Shown: positions 56,701 to 63,555 of the stretch, one piece after another
Layout: each line of letters starts with the position of its first letter
How positions within the stretch are numbered: position 1 is the stretch's first letter
Assembly: GCA_015065545.1 (NCBI GenBank)
Contig: SVQA01000007.1
Span: 43,349 to 107,348 of the forward strand
Length of the DNA stretch: 64,000 bases
From: Oscillospiraceae bacterium
Lineage (GTDB): Bacteria; Bacillota; Clostridia; Oscillospirales; Acutalibacteraceae
Reading direction: 5' to 3'
Notes under the pieces: generated by a model
Databases searched by the model: none
What the model was told of the DNA's origin: nothing
Seen by the model: only the letters and a program-made list of their open reading frames with translations
Made by a program: the position numbers and the translations under genes

Positions 56701-59700
56701 GCTCTGGGACATTGTGTATGTGTTCCAGTTTGAGTCAGAGCCCTTGGGACCGAGTACGAGGTAGATATTGTCGTTTCTGTACTTTGCAGTAACAGTAAGT
56801 GCGCCTGTGATGTAATGGAAGTCCTTATCCCAACCAATGAAGGTCCAACCGTCAGTTCTTGCAGGAACTGTAGGTGCGGAAGCCTCTGTTCCGTATTCAA
56901 CAGACTTAACTTCTGTCATTTCAGTCTTACCGTTAGCAGACATATACTTAAATGTTACGTCGTACTTGTTAACGGTTGTCTTGTACTGAGCAATTACAGT
57001 AATGTTTGCGGTTACATTTGTGATGGGCTTGTCCCAACCATTGAATGTGTAGGTGTACTGTGCGTCAGCCTCGCGAGTAGGAATCTTGGAGGGTGAAGTT
57101 GCGTTTGCACCGTACTCTACAGTATCGGTAGCAAGGACTGTACCATCCCAGTTAGTAAATGTAACAGTATACTTGTTCTTTGTTTCTGTGTAAGTTGCTG
57201 TGAAGGTTGTATCCTGAGTGATAGCAGAATTGATTGAAGGAGTCCAACCTGCAAATGTGTAAGTGAACTCTGCGGTTGCATTTCTTGTAGGATCAGCAGG
57301 AGCAACGGATGCTGCTGTCTTACCCTCTTCAACCTTAGCGGTTGCAAGAACTGTGCCGTCATAGTCCTTAAATGTTACGTTCTTAGCGTTGGAGAAATGC
57401 TCAACAATAAGGAACTTGGTATTCTTATTGAATCTGAAGGTATATGTACCGCCGGTTGCAATAAGTTTACAGTTACCTGCGGAAGTTGACATTTCCCAAC
57501 CAAGACCGGGAGATGTAGTCTCTGTTGTATCTGTAATCTCACCGCCGTTACCCCACCATACGTTACCGTTTTCGTTGGAGCCGTAGATAAGCTTGAACTC
57601 GTAAGTACCTGCTGCAAGTTCGAGTGACATAACAGAGATGTTACCATAAGACATCTTTGTGCCTGATGCCTTGGGATCCCATGTACCTGTTACACCCTGG
57701 AGGTAAACGTTGTTATCTGTCCACTGAGCTGTGATTGTCAGGTCACTCTGAACGTTCTTGTAAGCATCGCTGTCCCAACCGATGAAAGTCCAACCGTCGT
57801 TTCTTGTGGGATTAGAAGGAGCTGTAGCAGACTTGCCGTACTCAACTGTCTGAGTCTTGTAAACATGACCATCCCAGTTAACGAACTTAACTGTGTAGCT
57901 GTTTACTGTCTGTGTATAAGTAGCTGTTACAGTAATGTTATCTGTAATCTTGTTGAATGCCTTATCCCAACCCTTGAAGGTGTAGGTGTACTGTGCGTCT
58001 GCAGGTCTTGTGGGATTCTCGGGAGCTGTAGCAGCCTTGCCGTACTCAACCTGCTCACTCTTGAGCTCTGTACCGTTCCAGTTAACGAACTTAACTGTGT
58101 AGGTATTGATTGTGTACTTAGCAGTTACAGTAAGAGCACCTGTGATGTTATTAAATGCCTTATCCCAGCCTGCGAAGGTATAACCGTCACGAGTGGGGTT
58201 TGCGGGAGCAATAGCACCTGAGCCGTACTCAACGTTCTGAGTATTGAGGATTGTGCCATCATGGTCCTTAAATGTAACTACGTACTTGTTTACAGTCTTT
58301 GTGTAAACTGCGTTAATCTCAAGATTTGAGCGAACGCCTGTAAAGCTCTTGTCCCAACCTGAGAAGGTGTAGGTGTACTGAGCATCTGCAGCCTTTGTGG
58401 GGTTAGCGGGAGCAGTAGCGTTCTCGCCTCTCTTAATTGTCTGAGTAGAGAGGAGTGTGCCCTCGTTGAAGAACTTAACTGTGTAAGTAATGGGAGTGTG
58501 CTTAACCTCGAAGCGCCATGTGTCCTTATTAAATGTAAATCTATAAGTACCGCCGATAGCCTTCAGCTTGATGTTGTTGCCATCGTAAGTCTCCCATGGA
58601 TTGGAGTTACCATTTTCGTCGGTTGTATTGGTAACTGTACCATTGTTACCCTGCCAGTAACCCTTGTATACGAACTTGAACTCATATTCGCCTTCGTTAA
58701 GAGTAAGAGTCATAGAGGATGTTGTGCCGTAGGACATCTTTGTACCGGAATCGCCAGGAGTCCATGAGCCTGTAACACCCATGAGGTAAACGTTGTTATC
58801 CCAGTAAACAGCTGTTACAGTGGTGTCGCCTGTGATATTGTTGTAGGCCTTGTCCCACTTGTCGAAGATCCAGCCGTCAGATCTGGAAGGATTGGAAGGA
58901 GCTGTTGCACCCTTGCCGTACTCAACGGTCTGGGTCTTGAGCACTTCTCCGTCGTAATCCTTAAATGTAACGGTGTAGCTTCTGATAGCTTCTGTGTACT
59001 GAGCTGTTACTGTAAGGTCGGATGTAATATTTGTAAATGTCTTATCCCAGCCCTTGAATGTATAGGAGTACTGTGCTGTAGAAGGACGAGTGGGAGTTGA
59101 AGCTGAGTATGCAGCATCGGCACCATAGTTTACTTTGTAAGCAGCAAGCTTGGAGCCGTCCCAGTTTACAAATGTTACTGTGAACTGCTTGATTGTGAAG
59201 TTAGCAGTAGCTGTTATCTTCTTGCCTGTGATGGGCTGGATTGTGATAGATGTCTGGTCGGTACCACCTGCAGTAATTCTGTAGTCTGTGTTAAGAGTAC
59301 CGCCTGTGATAGTCCAGCCTGTGAAGTTGTGACTTACTGCTGCCGTAGCAGTAGAATTGATTGTGTTCGGGTATGTAACTGTGTTATTGCCTGCATTTGT
59401 TACAGAACCGCCTTCAGTTGCTGTGAAATTAACAACAGCGGCATTTGCTGTAAAGATAGCAGTAGCAGTAATTGTTGCACCCTTCTTATAAACCTTGATA
59501 CCGATTGTAGCGGAGTTTGCATCGCCTGTTGCAAAATCCCAATCTGTACCCTTTGTGCCACCAGTTACATTCCAGTTAGAGAATGTGTAACCATTGTTAG
59601 CGGTTGCAGTAGACTTAACCTCATTCGGATATGTTACTGAATTGTCGCCCATATTGGTAACAGAACCACCGGAAGAAGATGCATACTTAACTGTAGCTGT

Positions 59701-62700
59701 GTTTGCTGTAAAGTTAGCGGTAGCGGTTGTTGCCTGTGAGGGCATAATTGTTACGGTTGTGCTTGTAGCAGAACCATCCTTGATAGAGGGTGAGCCTGTG
59801 AATGTCCACTTGGAGAAGGTGTAACCGGGTTTAGCGGTTGCCTTGAGAGTTGTTGTGTCACCATAGTGAACAGAGGTCTGAGTGATAGTTGTTGTACCAC
59901 CTGCTGAAGGGCTTGCAGATACAGAAACAGAATATGTGATGGGAGAATATGTAATCTTTAACTTATTGGTATTACGGTAGTATGTGAATGTGTAGTTACC
60001 GCCGCTTGCCTGAAGTGTCAGATTGTTGCCGCCATCCATATCCCAACCTGCAGGTGCGGTTGTGTCGGTTGTGTCAACAACTGTACCGTTGTTGCCGTGC
60101 CAATCGCCCCACTCTTCTGTGTAGATCTTGAGGCCGTAGGTGCCCTTGGGAAGCTTAACGGTCTTTGTGGAGGTACCGTTGGAGTTGTAGGTCATACGCA
60201 TACCTGTGCCTGTAGACCAACCGCCGATGTTGCCGTCACCAAGGAGCTGTACGTTCTTATTGGAACGAACTGCGTAAATGTTTAAGTCTTTCTTAACATT
60301 CTGGTAGTCGCTTGCATTGCCCCAGCTGTAGAATTCCCAACCACCTTCGGGATTAATGAGGGAGCTTGCGGGAGCAGTTGCGTTGGAGCCGTGCTCTATA
60401 TACTGTGTGTTAACGATCTCGCCGCCGAAGTCAGCGTGATCGCGGAAGTTTACAGTATAAACAGCAATGTCGAAAGTAGCTCTTACTGTGATATTGCTCT
60501 TAACAGTAAGAGTTGTAGAAGCGGAAGTTGCGCTTGCAAGTGTACCTGTACCGGAAGTGATCTCCCACTTAACGAAAGAGTAACCCTCGTTGGGAGTAGC
60601 TGTGATTGTACAGGTCTTGTTGTAATCAATAGTATAATCGTTAGCGCTTACGGAACCGCCTGCAGAGGGAGTCTTAGTAAGTGTAACGTCATAAGTATTA
60701 ATCTTATACTGTGCTGTAATGGTTGTGTTTCCTGTGATATTTGTATAAGCAGGAGACCAACCTGTGAAGGTGTAACCTGTTCTGGAGGGATCAGCAGGAG
60801 GTGTAGCTGAAGAACCATGGGTTACTGTCTGTGTCTTAAGTTCTTTGCCATCGTGGTCAACGAACGTAACTGTATAAGAATTAATCTGGAAGTTAGCTGT
60901 GAAGGTAGTTGTACCACTCTTCAGAGGCTGAACTGTAATAGAAGCAGTTGATGTGCTGCCTGATGTAATCTTATAGTCAGTACCTGCTGTACCGCCGGAA
61001 ACAGACCAGCTTGTGAAGTGGTAGCCTGTGTTAGGTTTAGCAGTAGAAGATGTTGTGCTGGGATAAGTTACAGCGCCGCCTGCACTGGAAACTGTACCAC
61101 CTGAACCTGCTACGAAATTGATAGTACGCTTGTTAGCAGTAAAGTTTGCTGTAGCAGTAATGGTTTTACCTGCGGTATAAACCTTGATACCGATTGTAGC
61201 AGAGGTTGTGGAACCTGTGCTGATTGTGTAATCAGTACCCTCTGTACCACCGGAGATAGACCAGCTTGAGAAACTGTAACCTGTAGAAGGTGAAGCTGTA
61301 GAAGTCTTCTCGCTGGGGTATGTTACAGAACCGCCGGTACTGGAAACAGAACCATTTGATCCTGCTTTATAAGTAACTGTACCTTCGTTACCTGCGAAGG
61401 AAGGTGTACATGTTACATTACCGTTAACCTGAATTGTTAAGGATGCAGAGGATGCAGAACCGGAGGTGATGGTAGCATTAGAGCCGATTGTCCACTTAGA
61501 GAAGTGGTAACCCTTGGAAGCAGAAGCCGAAAGGGTTGTTGTATCACCGAGGTTTACTGTTGTTTTGCCTGCAGAGCCGCTACCGCCTGTTGCAGAACCG
61601 ATTGTAACTGTGTAGGTAATAGGGCTGTAGCTGATAGAGAGCTTTTTAGTACTACGGGTATATGTAAAGGTATAGCTACCACCTGATGCGTTAAGAGTCA
61701 GGTTGTTACCGTCGTACATATCCCAACCGGAACAGCTGTCGTTAACTGTACCGTTGTTACCGAGCCAATTGCCCCACTCTTCGGTGTAGACCTTGAGTTC
61801 ATAAGTACCCTTGGGAAGTGTTACGGTCTTTGTGTTGGTGCCGCCGGAATTGTAGGTCATTCGTCTGGCTGTACCTGTAGACCAACCGCCGATGTTGCCG
61901 TCACCGAGGAGCTGTACGTTCTGGTTAGAACGGACTGCTGTAACTGTAGTGTTAGCTGTGATGTTACTGAAACTCTTATCCCACTCGTAGAATTCCCAAC
62001 CGCCGCTGGGACTCATTGAAGGTGCAGTAGCAGCAGAGCCATGGTTTACGGTCTGAGTCTTGAGGGTGCCGCCGCCAACAGCTGCGTCATCCTTAAATGT
62101 AACGGTGTAAGTCTTAATAGTAAAGTTAGCGGTATAGGTTTTAGCACCTGATACAGTAATTGTAATACTGCTGTTAGAACTTGTACTTCCACCACTCCAA
62201 CCTGAGAAGTTATAGCCAGTATTTGGAGTAGCTGTAAGAGTTACACTTGTACCATATTTATAAGTACCGCCACCGGAAGCTTTACCACCTGTACCTGCAT
62301 TAACAGTAATCGTATAGGAACGTACTGTACTGCTAAAGGTAGGTGTAATGGTCAGGTTACTTGTAACGTTAGTTGCAGACTTATCCCAGCCGCTGTGGGT
62401 ATAAGAATACTGTGCTGTGGAAGCCTTGGTAGGTGTTTTGCTACAAGTTGCGGAACCACCATGTTCAACAGTGTCTGTTTCAAGAGTAGAACCATCTCCG
62501 TTGAGCCATGTAACAGTATAGGTCTTCTTTGCAAAGCTTGCGGTATAGGTTTTGTTACCTGTAACTGTAATTGTTCTGCTGGCAGAAGTATTACCGTCAT
62601 CCCACTTAACAAAGTTGTAGCCTGTGTTAGGTGTAGCCTTAATGGTTACACTTGAGTTGTACTCATAAGTACCGCCACCGGAAACTGTACCACCTGTACC

Positions 62701-63555
62701 TGCTGAAACAGTAATGGTGTAACTGTTCTTTGTAAAAGTAGCGGTGTAGGTTGCATTACCTGTAACAGTAATGGTACGGCTGGCAGATGTGTTACCGTCG
62801 TTCCACTTGCTGAAGCTGTAACCTGTGTTAGCTGTAGCCTTAATGGTTGTGGTTGATCTGAATTTTAAGGATGAACCACCGCCGGATACAGTACCGCCTG
62901 TACCAGCAGATACGGTAATTGTAAAGGTTTTTGTACCACTGGATGTATAGCAGGTACCTGCTGAAGGAGCAGATGTTCTAACGCTGGATGCGTTAGTTGC
63001 ATAACCTTTACGGTGAGAAACTGAGTTGCCCTCACTTCCCCAACCTGAGCCGGCGTTAATGATACACCATTCAGTTGCACCGTCCCATCCGCTGGGAAGG
63101 GATACTTTATAGATGGTACCGGTGTCTTTTGTCATCTTGTAACACTCTGAATAGGTGCCGTGACCAATCATAAAGTAAAGGTTACTAACTGACCAGGAAC
63201 CGGCGTCAAAGTAGATTGTACCGCTGCCACAAGTCCAGCCTGTAGCTGCTATGTCTACGTTGGCACCGACGCTGGCAATGTCCTTGCCTGCTCTCTGAAG
63301 AACAGAAAGAACTGACTCACCCACAGTAGCCGGGGCTGAAGCCTCGTCCTCTTCGGGTTTCTTTTCGGGAGTTTCTACCTGAACGTCGCCCTCGGGTGCC
63401 TCGGAAGAGTCGCCACCCAGGTCAAATTCCTGGGTGTATGACTCGGGCATCTGCGCAGCAGTTGCGGTAAAGCCTACAGACATTGTAGAGAACAATGTCA
63501 TTACCACAAGCACTACTGTGAGCACGCGTGCAAGAAACTTTTTAGTGTGTTTCAT
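41779..63555 (-). CDS. Giant secreted repeat protein (7258 aa), InlB-type and glycan-binding-like modules
   Basis: Uninterrupted 7258-codon gene with TAGGAGG before the ATG. A signal peptide covers residues 1-34 (FLARVLTVVLVVMTLFSTM, cleaved near ATAAQ), then an acidic Pro/Glu linker. Most of residues 200-5450 alternates InlB/Listeria-Bacteroides repeats (YTVTFKDYDGEVLKTQ...GWDKDFSYITGDLTVTAxY) with about 18 related modules of about 100 residues (NVYLxGxFNNW...GTYEFKF...GGxYTFTFN). The modules resemble X25/E-set starch-binding domains. Further on are a CBM26-like stretch near 5455-5650, a FIVAR-like helical stretch near 5710-5757, divergent InlB repeats, a second CBM26-like module near 6038-6110 (WGECWLYFWGS) and a unique C-terminal part. 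There is no LPXTG motif or terminal anchor. Probably an adhesin or surface glycan binder. Confidence 0.9.
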   Translation of the reverse strand: MKHTKKFLARVLTVVLVVMTLFSTMSVGFTATAAQMPESYTQEFDLGGDSSEAPEGDVQVETPEKKPEEDEASAPATVGESVLSVLQRAGKDIASVGANVDIAATGWTCGSGTIYFDAGSWSVSNLYFMIGHGTYSECYKMTKDTGTIYKVSLPSGWDGATEWCIINAGSGWGSEGNSVSHRKGYATNASSVRTSAPSAGTCYTSSGTKTFTITVSAGTGGTVSGGGSSLKFRSTTTIKATANTGYSFSKWNDGNTSASRTITVTGNATYTATFTKNSYTITVSAGTGGTVSGGGTYEYNSSVTIKATPNTGYNFVKWDDGNTSASRTITVTGNKTYTASFAKKTYTVTWLNGDGSTLETDTVEHGGSATCSKTPTKASTAQYSYTHSGWDKSATNVTSNLTITPTFSSTVRSYTITVNAGTGGKASGGGTYKYGTSVTLTATPNTGYNFSGWSGGSTSSNSSITITVSGAKTYTANFTIKTYTVTFKDDAAVGGGTLKTQTVNHGSAATAPSMSPSGGWEFYEWDKSFSNITANTTVTAVRSNQNVQLLGDGNIGGWSTGTARRMTYNSGGTNTKTVTLPKGTYELKVYTEEWGNWLGNNGTVNDSCSGWDMYDGNNLTLNASGGSYTFTYTRSTKKLSISYSPITYTVTIGSATGGSGSAGKTTVNLGDTTTLSASASKGYHFSKWTIGSNATITSGSASSASLTIQVNGNVTCTPSFAGNEGTVTYKAGSNGSVSSTGGSVTYPSEKTSTASPSTGYSFSSWSISGGTEGTDYTISTGSTTSATIGIKVYTAGKTITATANFTANKRTINFVAGSGGTVSSAGGAVTYPSTTSSTAKPNTGYHFTSWSVSGGTAGTDYKITSGSTSTASITVQPLKSGTTTFTANFQINSYTVTFVDHDGKELKTQTVTHGSSATPPADPSRTGYTFTGWSPAYTNITGNTTITAQYKINTYDVTLTKTPSAGGSVSANDYTIDYNKTCTITATPNEGYSFVKWEITSGTGTLASATSASTTLTVKSNITVRATFDIAVYTVNFRDHADFGGEIVNTQYIEHGSNATAPASSLINPEGGWEFYSWGNASDYQNVKKDLNIYAVRSNKNVQLLGDGNIGGWSTGTGMRMTYNSNGTSTKTVKLPKGTYGLKIYTEEWGDWHGNNGTVVDTTDTTAPAGWDMDGGNNLTLQASGGNYTFTYYRNTNKLKITYSPITYSVSVSASPSAGGTTTITQTSVHYGDTTTLKATAKPGYTFSKWTFTGSPSIKDGSATSTTVTIMPSQATTATANFTANTATVKYASSSGGSVTNMGDNSVTYPNEVKSTATANNGYTFSNWNVTGGTKGTDWDFATGDANSATIGIKVYKKGATITATAIFTANAAVVNFTATEGGSVTNAGNNTVTYPNTINSTATAAVSHNFTGWTITGGTLNTDYRITAGGTDQTSITIQPITGKKITATANFTIKQFTVTFVNWDGSKLAAYKVNYGADAAYSASTPTRPSTAQYSYTFKGWDKTFTNITSDLTVTAQYTEAIRSYTVTFKDYDGEVLKTQTVEYGKGATAPSNPSRSDGWIFDKWDKAYNNITGDTTVTAVYWDNNVYLMGVTGSWTPGDSGTKMSYGTTSSMTLTLNEGEYEFKFVYKGYWQGNNGTVTNTTDENGNSNPWETYDGNNIKLKAIGGTYRFTFNKDTWRFEVKHTPITYTVKFFNEGTLLSTQTIKRGENATAPANPTKAADAQYTYTFSGWDKSFTGVRSNLEINAVYTKTVNKYVVTFKDHDGTILNTQNVEYGSGAIAPANPTRDGYTFAGWDKAFNNITGALTVTAKYTINTYTVKFVNWNGTELKSEQVEYGKAATAPENPTRPADAQYTYTFKGWDKAFNKITDNITVTATYTQTVNSYTVKFVNWDGHVYKTQTVEYGKSATAPSNPTRNDGWTFIGWDSDAYKNVQSDLTITAQWTDNNVYLQGVTGTWDPKASGTKMSYGNISVMSLELAAGTYEFKLIYGSNENGNVWWGNGGEITDTTETTSPGLGWEMSTSAGNCKLIATGGTYTFRFNKNTKFLIVEHFSNAKNVTFKDYDGTVLATAKVEEGKTAASVAPADPTRNATAEFTYTFAGWTPSINSAITQDTTFTATYTETKNKYTVTFTNWDGTVLATDTVEYGANATSPSKIPTREADAQYTYTFNGWDKPITNVTANITVIAQYKTTVNKYDVTFKYMSANGKTEMTEVKSVEYGTEASAPTVPARTDGWTFIGWDKDFHYITGALTVTAKYRNDNIYLVLGPKGSDSNWNTYTMSQSGDVATYSVALVPGTYQFKLNQDTVWYGNWGTFDDTTDTTSASGWDMNADAGNCTMNASGGTYTFTFNNATKKLIVKYVPTTYTVKFVDWDDTQIGATQTIAIGKPATAPADPTRESTVSHDYTFTGWSEDFSSVTKDMVIKAQYKETLRKYTVVFSFIDADGNTIITESQQVEYGTAATEPKLPLRPDGQALRKWDKDFSSITGDLTVTAEYFDDNAYIKGGFNNWDNTGVLQTYGDKTVSKRIELAAGTYEFKFFHDGKYYTDGNAGTVPDTTGETWWNTTDNGNVGNTKLSAKGGWYTFTWNTETHAFKIAYEPYMYTVTFKDYDGEVLDTQQVAISTAATAPATPTRNDGFVFDYWDTDFSSVKSDLTVTAVYYDNNVYLMGINGDWTTTNASNRLTNKGTQNVVELTLEIGKTAGDTFTQSEHEFKFKQHNTWYTYRPTSGSSKVITDSTLGSWYHTSTNEVDNRNTVLKASGGTYTFKFATDSKDFNIHYDAIKYEVIFYDYAMNVLKKEMVGIGQAATAPDVPTRTNGFKFLKWDKDFSCITDRTEVYARYYDDKMYLSGDFNNWGTTALGAYGDKIQTVTMVLEPGSYDFAFFHNEPVNGEAVRHYHTDIYNGTFENETTDGWWDTKKADGGHTTLISTGGIYTFSYNTETHQFMVTYVPNVFDVTFVYYDADGKTLIEDTQEVKLGEDAIAPEVPVRKDGWVFDKWDKEFTNIQGDLTVTAEYIDENVYFTAMFNNWNEKATPLQLTDNKDIVKITLEFTPGVYEFKLHKGDGWYSYDGTIADETTSAVQMSASVQNNAKLDATGGYYTFTYNKANDTLAVSYEPYMYTVTFVDYDDKVLKTEEVAITKSATAPADPVRNDGFVFIGWDKNFDYIQSDLTVKAQYKDDNVYLMGIDKGWTKEDCNIMKSSDGNTATYTIRNVSSATTYEFKFLYEDVWYTDINAGTVDNKTDGFWSTTDDQSVGNTKLSASGGSYVITFNKTNKTFQVEHKPNIYHVTFNYYGKTYLEPKQDIIAVEAGGNVELPLLDERTDRWFYLFWAENVGGEPYGTRYTETITNVTQDMVIQAWYFDDNAYLIGNVIDGQWFRTQENLMEVYDYEAGTSSKTIHLDPGQYEFKVIHRHDGSMVDYKYGNNGTINDSCFNWDMSTAANNCVINATGGTYTFTFNRRTNQLSVFYVPDVFTVTFVDEDGTTVLDTQQVQIATSAKAPEMDEVRDGYRKFDGWDKDFSKVYSDMTVKAQYFDDNYYLKGSFNNWDTSNAMGPYGDSTVVTGVYLEPGTYTFKINHNTGVNSTEWFGSTTTIHDYTDGIKMSDDANCTISASGGYYIFKYTPSTNTLVVEYDSKFFNVVFKDWNGTILSEQSVQRGNAATAPAEPTREGDVEFSYIFAGWDKDFSDVQSDMEITATYTQVKNQYKVTFVYYEADGQTKTSTDVMTDYGTAAVAPEVPARTDSWVFNGWDKDFSYITGDLTVEALYINGNIFLVGDFNGWNDKANIMMPTGNPGEFSTTIILHNGQSNEFKIKVGDGWFSNKGTVYDTTDENGASNPWDMSSAESANCTIDSTGGYYTFIYNVNTQKMEVKYDPFIFTVNFYDYNDVLLKTEQVEITKSATAPDAPTRGGGFIFKGWDPDYTKVMSDLDVYAKYYDDNLYLKGSFNEWGTENMFTKYGDEIVTTTIELEPGTYTFKFFKETEGGGQLWYSAPSETIVDSTDWKLSEDASNLGDTILIANGGYYTFTFNHENNNFKIDYKPYKYEVTFVYKDADGVTDIRTTQTVDRGQAATAPTLPFRPDGFEFNGWDKDFSYITEDITVTASYFDNNIYVVGSFNDWTPSNAYKLNTYGNTEVAARVELAPGQYEFKFYRNGIYYTDFESATFVDKTDSAQATKTDGANTKLDATGGWYTFTFNNNNEQFTIAYEPYVYTVNFLDWNGSVLKSEKVEISKDATAPADPTREHYNFIGWDKGFTNIQGDLDVNATYAIHTFEVTFVYFTADCKETSTTQTVDYGAAAKAPELPRRQDGWVFTNWDKDFSFITEDTTVTALYIDDNVYLVGEFNNWHEKNLPMNLTDDPNVVTIKITLDEGEYDFKLKRGDGWYSNSGDINNTTDENGASNPWYMSDTEGQNCTLITAGGNYTFIYNKETQRLEVKYSPYTFVVTFVDWDGSVLKEQTVDIGTDASAPLNPTRPDEGNIVYTFKGWDKSFSNVKEDLTVTAVYEATSRLLTVTFVDWDGEILKTEKVEKGKDATPPETPTREGNAEFKYTFSGWDPSFKNVQTDITVTATYIQEVQKYTVTFVDHNDKVIDTQQVEYGKSATAPQAPDRGDNYIFTGWQGDFSKITEDTTIKATYGDNKVYLKGEFNNWSTSTPMVKTGENTYEVQIELPDGKYEFKINQFITWYGNSGTITDTTDVNGVSNPWFMESGDQIPNGTLVTTGIGGEYKFIFNTETQRLEVKHILDVFTVTFQDADGTVLKQEEVEYGHSATAPADPTAPEGFKFAGWDTDFSFITGDTTVTAVYTELGAIFEVIFVDWDGTIIQVNGQDSQLVEAGTAAIAPEAPTREGDAQYSFNFIGWDKDFSRVSENMTITAQYEQVVNQYEVKFVDWDGRTLAVRNVEYGKGVDNPPADPIREGFLFTGWDKDFSVITESIVVTAQYADQNQLFTVKFWNHDGSVLLHEETVSAGSPATAPAAPERKETAEFRFVFTGWDKDFSAVMSDMDVYPVYNEIKREYTVTFKDRGEVVDIVTVEYGGSAVTYYEPTQYQSGGYIYTFSGWNPNPIFVTGDMTVTAQYRSQATQYTVQWVVKGEVVKSETVSHGKYATPPTEGDGPNQYKLATGEQLQGWHTGNGQIVNNYQIYGGTTFIASILNTTVYIGGDFTTWGWIPMTPSTDNGNVYTYTKTLEQGVYEFKHLYQDVFYGNDGQVNDTTGGWWSASGSAGNVTLNATGGKYTFEFNKQTKQLQVKYEGDKYTVTFQDWNGTVLDTQEVERGKPAKAPANPYREPENGFIYTFDGWDKDFSYITENTVVTAKYSQSVSSYTVTFQDWNGIVLKTEQVEHGGAATAPDDPTRPNYQFTGWSREFTNVTSSITVEAQYEGNLYNITVNASQGGTASTDKSSVRYDDIVTLTANATGENNFKRWTISGSFQIVSGSTTTPSITIRPTSDIVATATFGEGVNLTVHSYSTSGYEYLFIKETDGTNVSYPAGNAPGTKQPSTTNFNGVNWKTSNELEMTRGYYNEVIANLTNGNSGVPAGNGNLVIFNNTLGWSNVHLYTSANNIWNGDNGCTTNGATHYTMTRIGTTNYWYAYVSDTASILFMKDQQDAYNNIHNTSASYRTDYNKDYPTFTPNTTSNQSTNGTTYYSNGNWSGAPSLSLQSNDFNLQNVLYKNGVWAGVEEVWLYHSGGTVIITIRRDLLDLVESMTDPYNNGVNPDNMYTEESWATFVDAYEIAKEISGSGDSDQSLIDDAEAYLQEAYDALELKAFHLVKVTQTGMPGTVVVNSTTITAASGTAQVNHNGKADISVSAPNNYYISGIIANGDVLFSNTNQSITARAFTINSIIEDVELEVQFERKLSYTITVHPYDINGGTLYYGDTALNAEGDAITVFAGENVTITATAKDGYAISRWVIDQTGEFYKNTYTFASVKENHEIAIEWQQVKEVILTVEVNPVSAGTASAVSGNDSITTEGSSSMQLNQYDAVTLTANATDPRYIFESWEIEGDYSPADNSTRFDKEFNIVIIGDVTATANYIEAYRKIYLENTARWGECWLYFWGSQLETDEWPGTKMEIDPVSGYYVGYIPYDTTDIQFNNGTNQKQVEFSDVTPNLYRNGGEEPGTYVEPGYYLQGAWNGANHTAYDLEKFTENPDGTYSITITVTHTNDGYIYVNPTNELSHFWNAEFDDKTDNPQILTPLGKYTDTPNEVKVEIDLEDFDADYDVKFTFDPDGTVGEANNFWWEIIPKVPTIKVIATDGRGTNSSDNTMVTNNDRVGKTLFDTDTVVKTTTYPTHQVASVVAGEVVTFSTQVNRNGFGTYDYYVYGWVINGTEFVFASNMGNGLYTGSYIFTQDNSTVVPVYYHTEEWLVANNVKQVTVYAVIDKNIENWDKYISTYTWYNNGESVTEYEQYGPYPGQLMVPIAGLDGVYYTYVELTSPAGLNVSGIVFGNYAPNIRDDGQPSMDTIVVDYTTIQTYDYYDFIALLEDGKENITFVVKNTNDKYNASRLNGSSVALKDYNFVQYTDYSGLKTDIFGTNIESINATLSDDKALYIIQAGDKSVHSGVLQGDYYVQCFIFDATGKFLGSCYSYELHDKDSALWNGILAPYKNQRAYFSYEAMNGNRYDGEWYGDSDLQVNVNVSVNVGLKVEENITINETEPVNKATYGEAYVNATEQNVDIFRGTTFTLTAVPKAGYRFVGWYSQNGMLFSTNISYIATSAVGATYTAVFEELDKESFYVNHYLYTGVGTTSSYIPKPHNGKAQLYVGIKNVTMGVETPLTLTETASISARVGDKLLITVATDAIGADKFFAWYVQAQDKYGFTSFEEVGVDSYDNIYNNNGTVVGRNDMVYFQFEYTVKENVHSMTLYSDLVPVSVDVTLEYKYNDYNGDVKSYYVPYTLTYDEIIGFAGNNFTPYLPAYISGEGWINTVLTYAPHVDDIKKDTIWTINEAMYDKMTFVFWATQPETLYTITSQVADQVIVIQKTFGELCTLDAREIIGEETAYEKGFWYNDINNNGKYDQSIDIILTYGPRYGYRITSNMNINYDVMKQYDFNIFTDAPGYGREQTSNEDGSNKVDKVNASYVNNILTPYFYDGKTFKPNSSRDEVMGAHVTIQTLRELGYTVNFGMIFEQVGSFEPGTDKYPTFEDALKVAQEKNYGVATDHEILKNEVLNGYKKPVMTSTGTYCTVYDTSDREVSNKNRFMFTISFNNTMSYQKRFYNVYSYVTVTTPEGVTNTYISNVQTLNLYNIGTTDAVVNGNTN
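48000..61930 (-). repeat. Array of 18 related glycan-binding-like modules within the giant gene
   Basis: By eye, modules begin (N-terminal end, plus-strand coordinate, approximate) at 61920, 60258, 58797, 57717, 56780, 56060, 55570, 55035, 54510, 54020, 53470, 52955, 52245, 51755, 51240, 50555, 49655 and 48090. Each opens with NVYL/NIYL/NAYL-type sequence, has a FNNW or WGNNGTV core and a GxYTFxFN strand near the end, and is followed by one or more InlB repeats. The first two units are the most alike (both NVQLLGDGNIGGWSTG). Counts and edges are approximate. Confidence 0.75.

Noticed and set aside
48000..61930. CRISPR-like repeat array
   Set aside because: The repeats are long, divergent, in one reading frame and encode protein modules; there are no short identical repeats with unique spacers.
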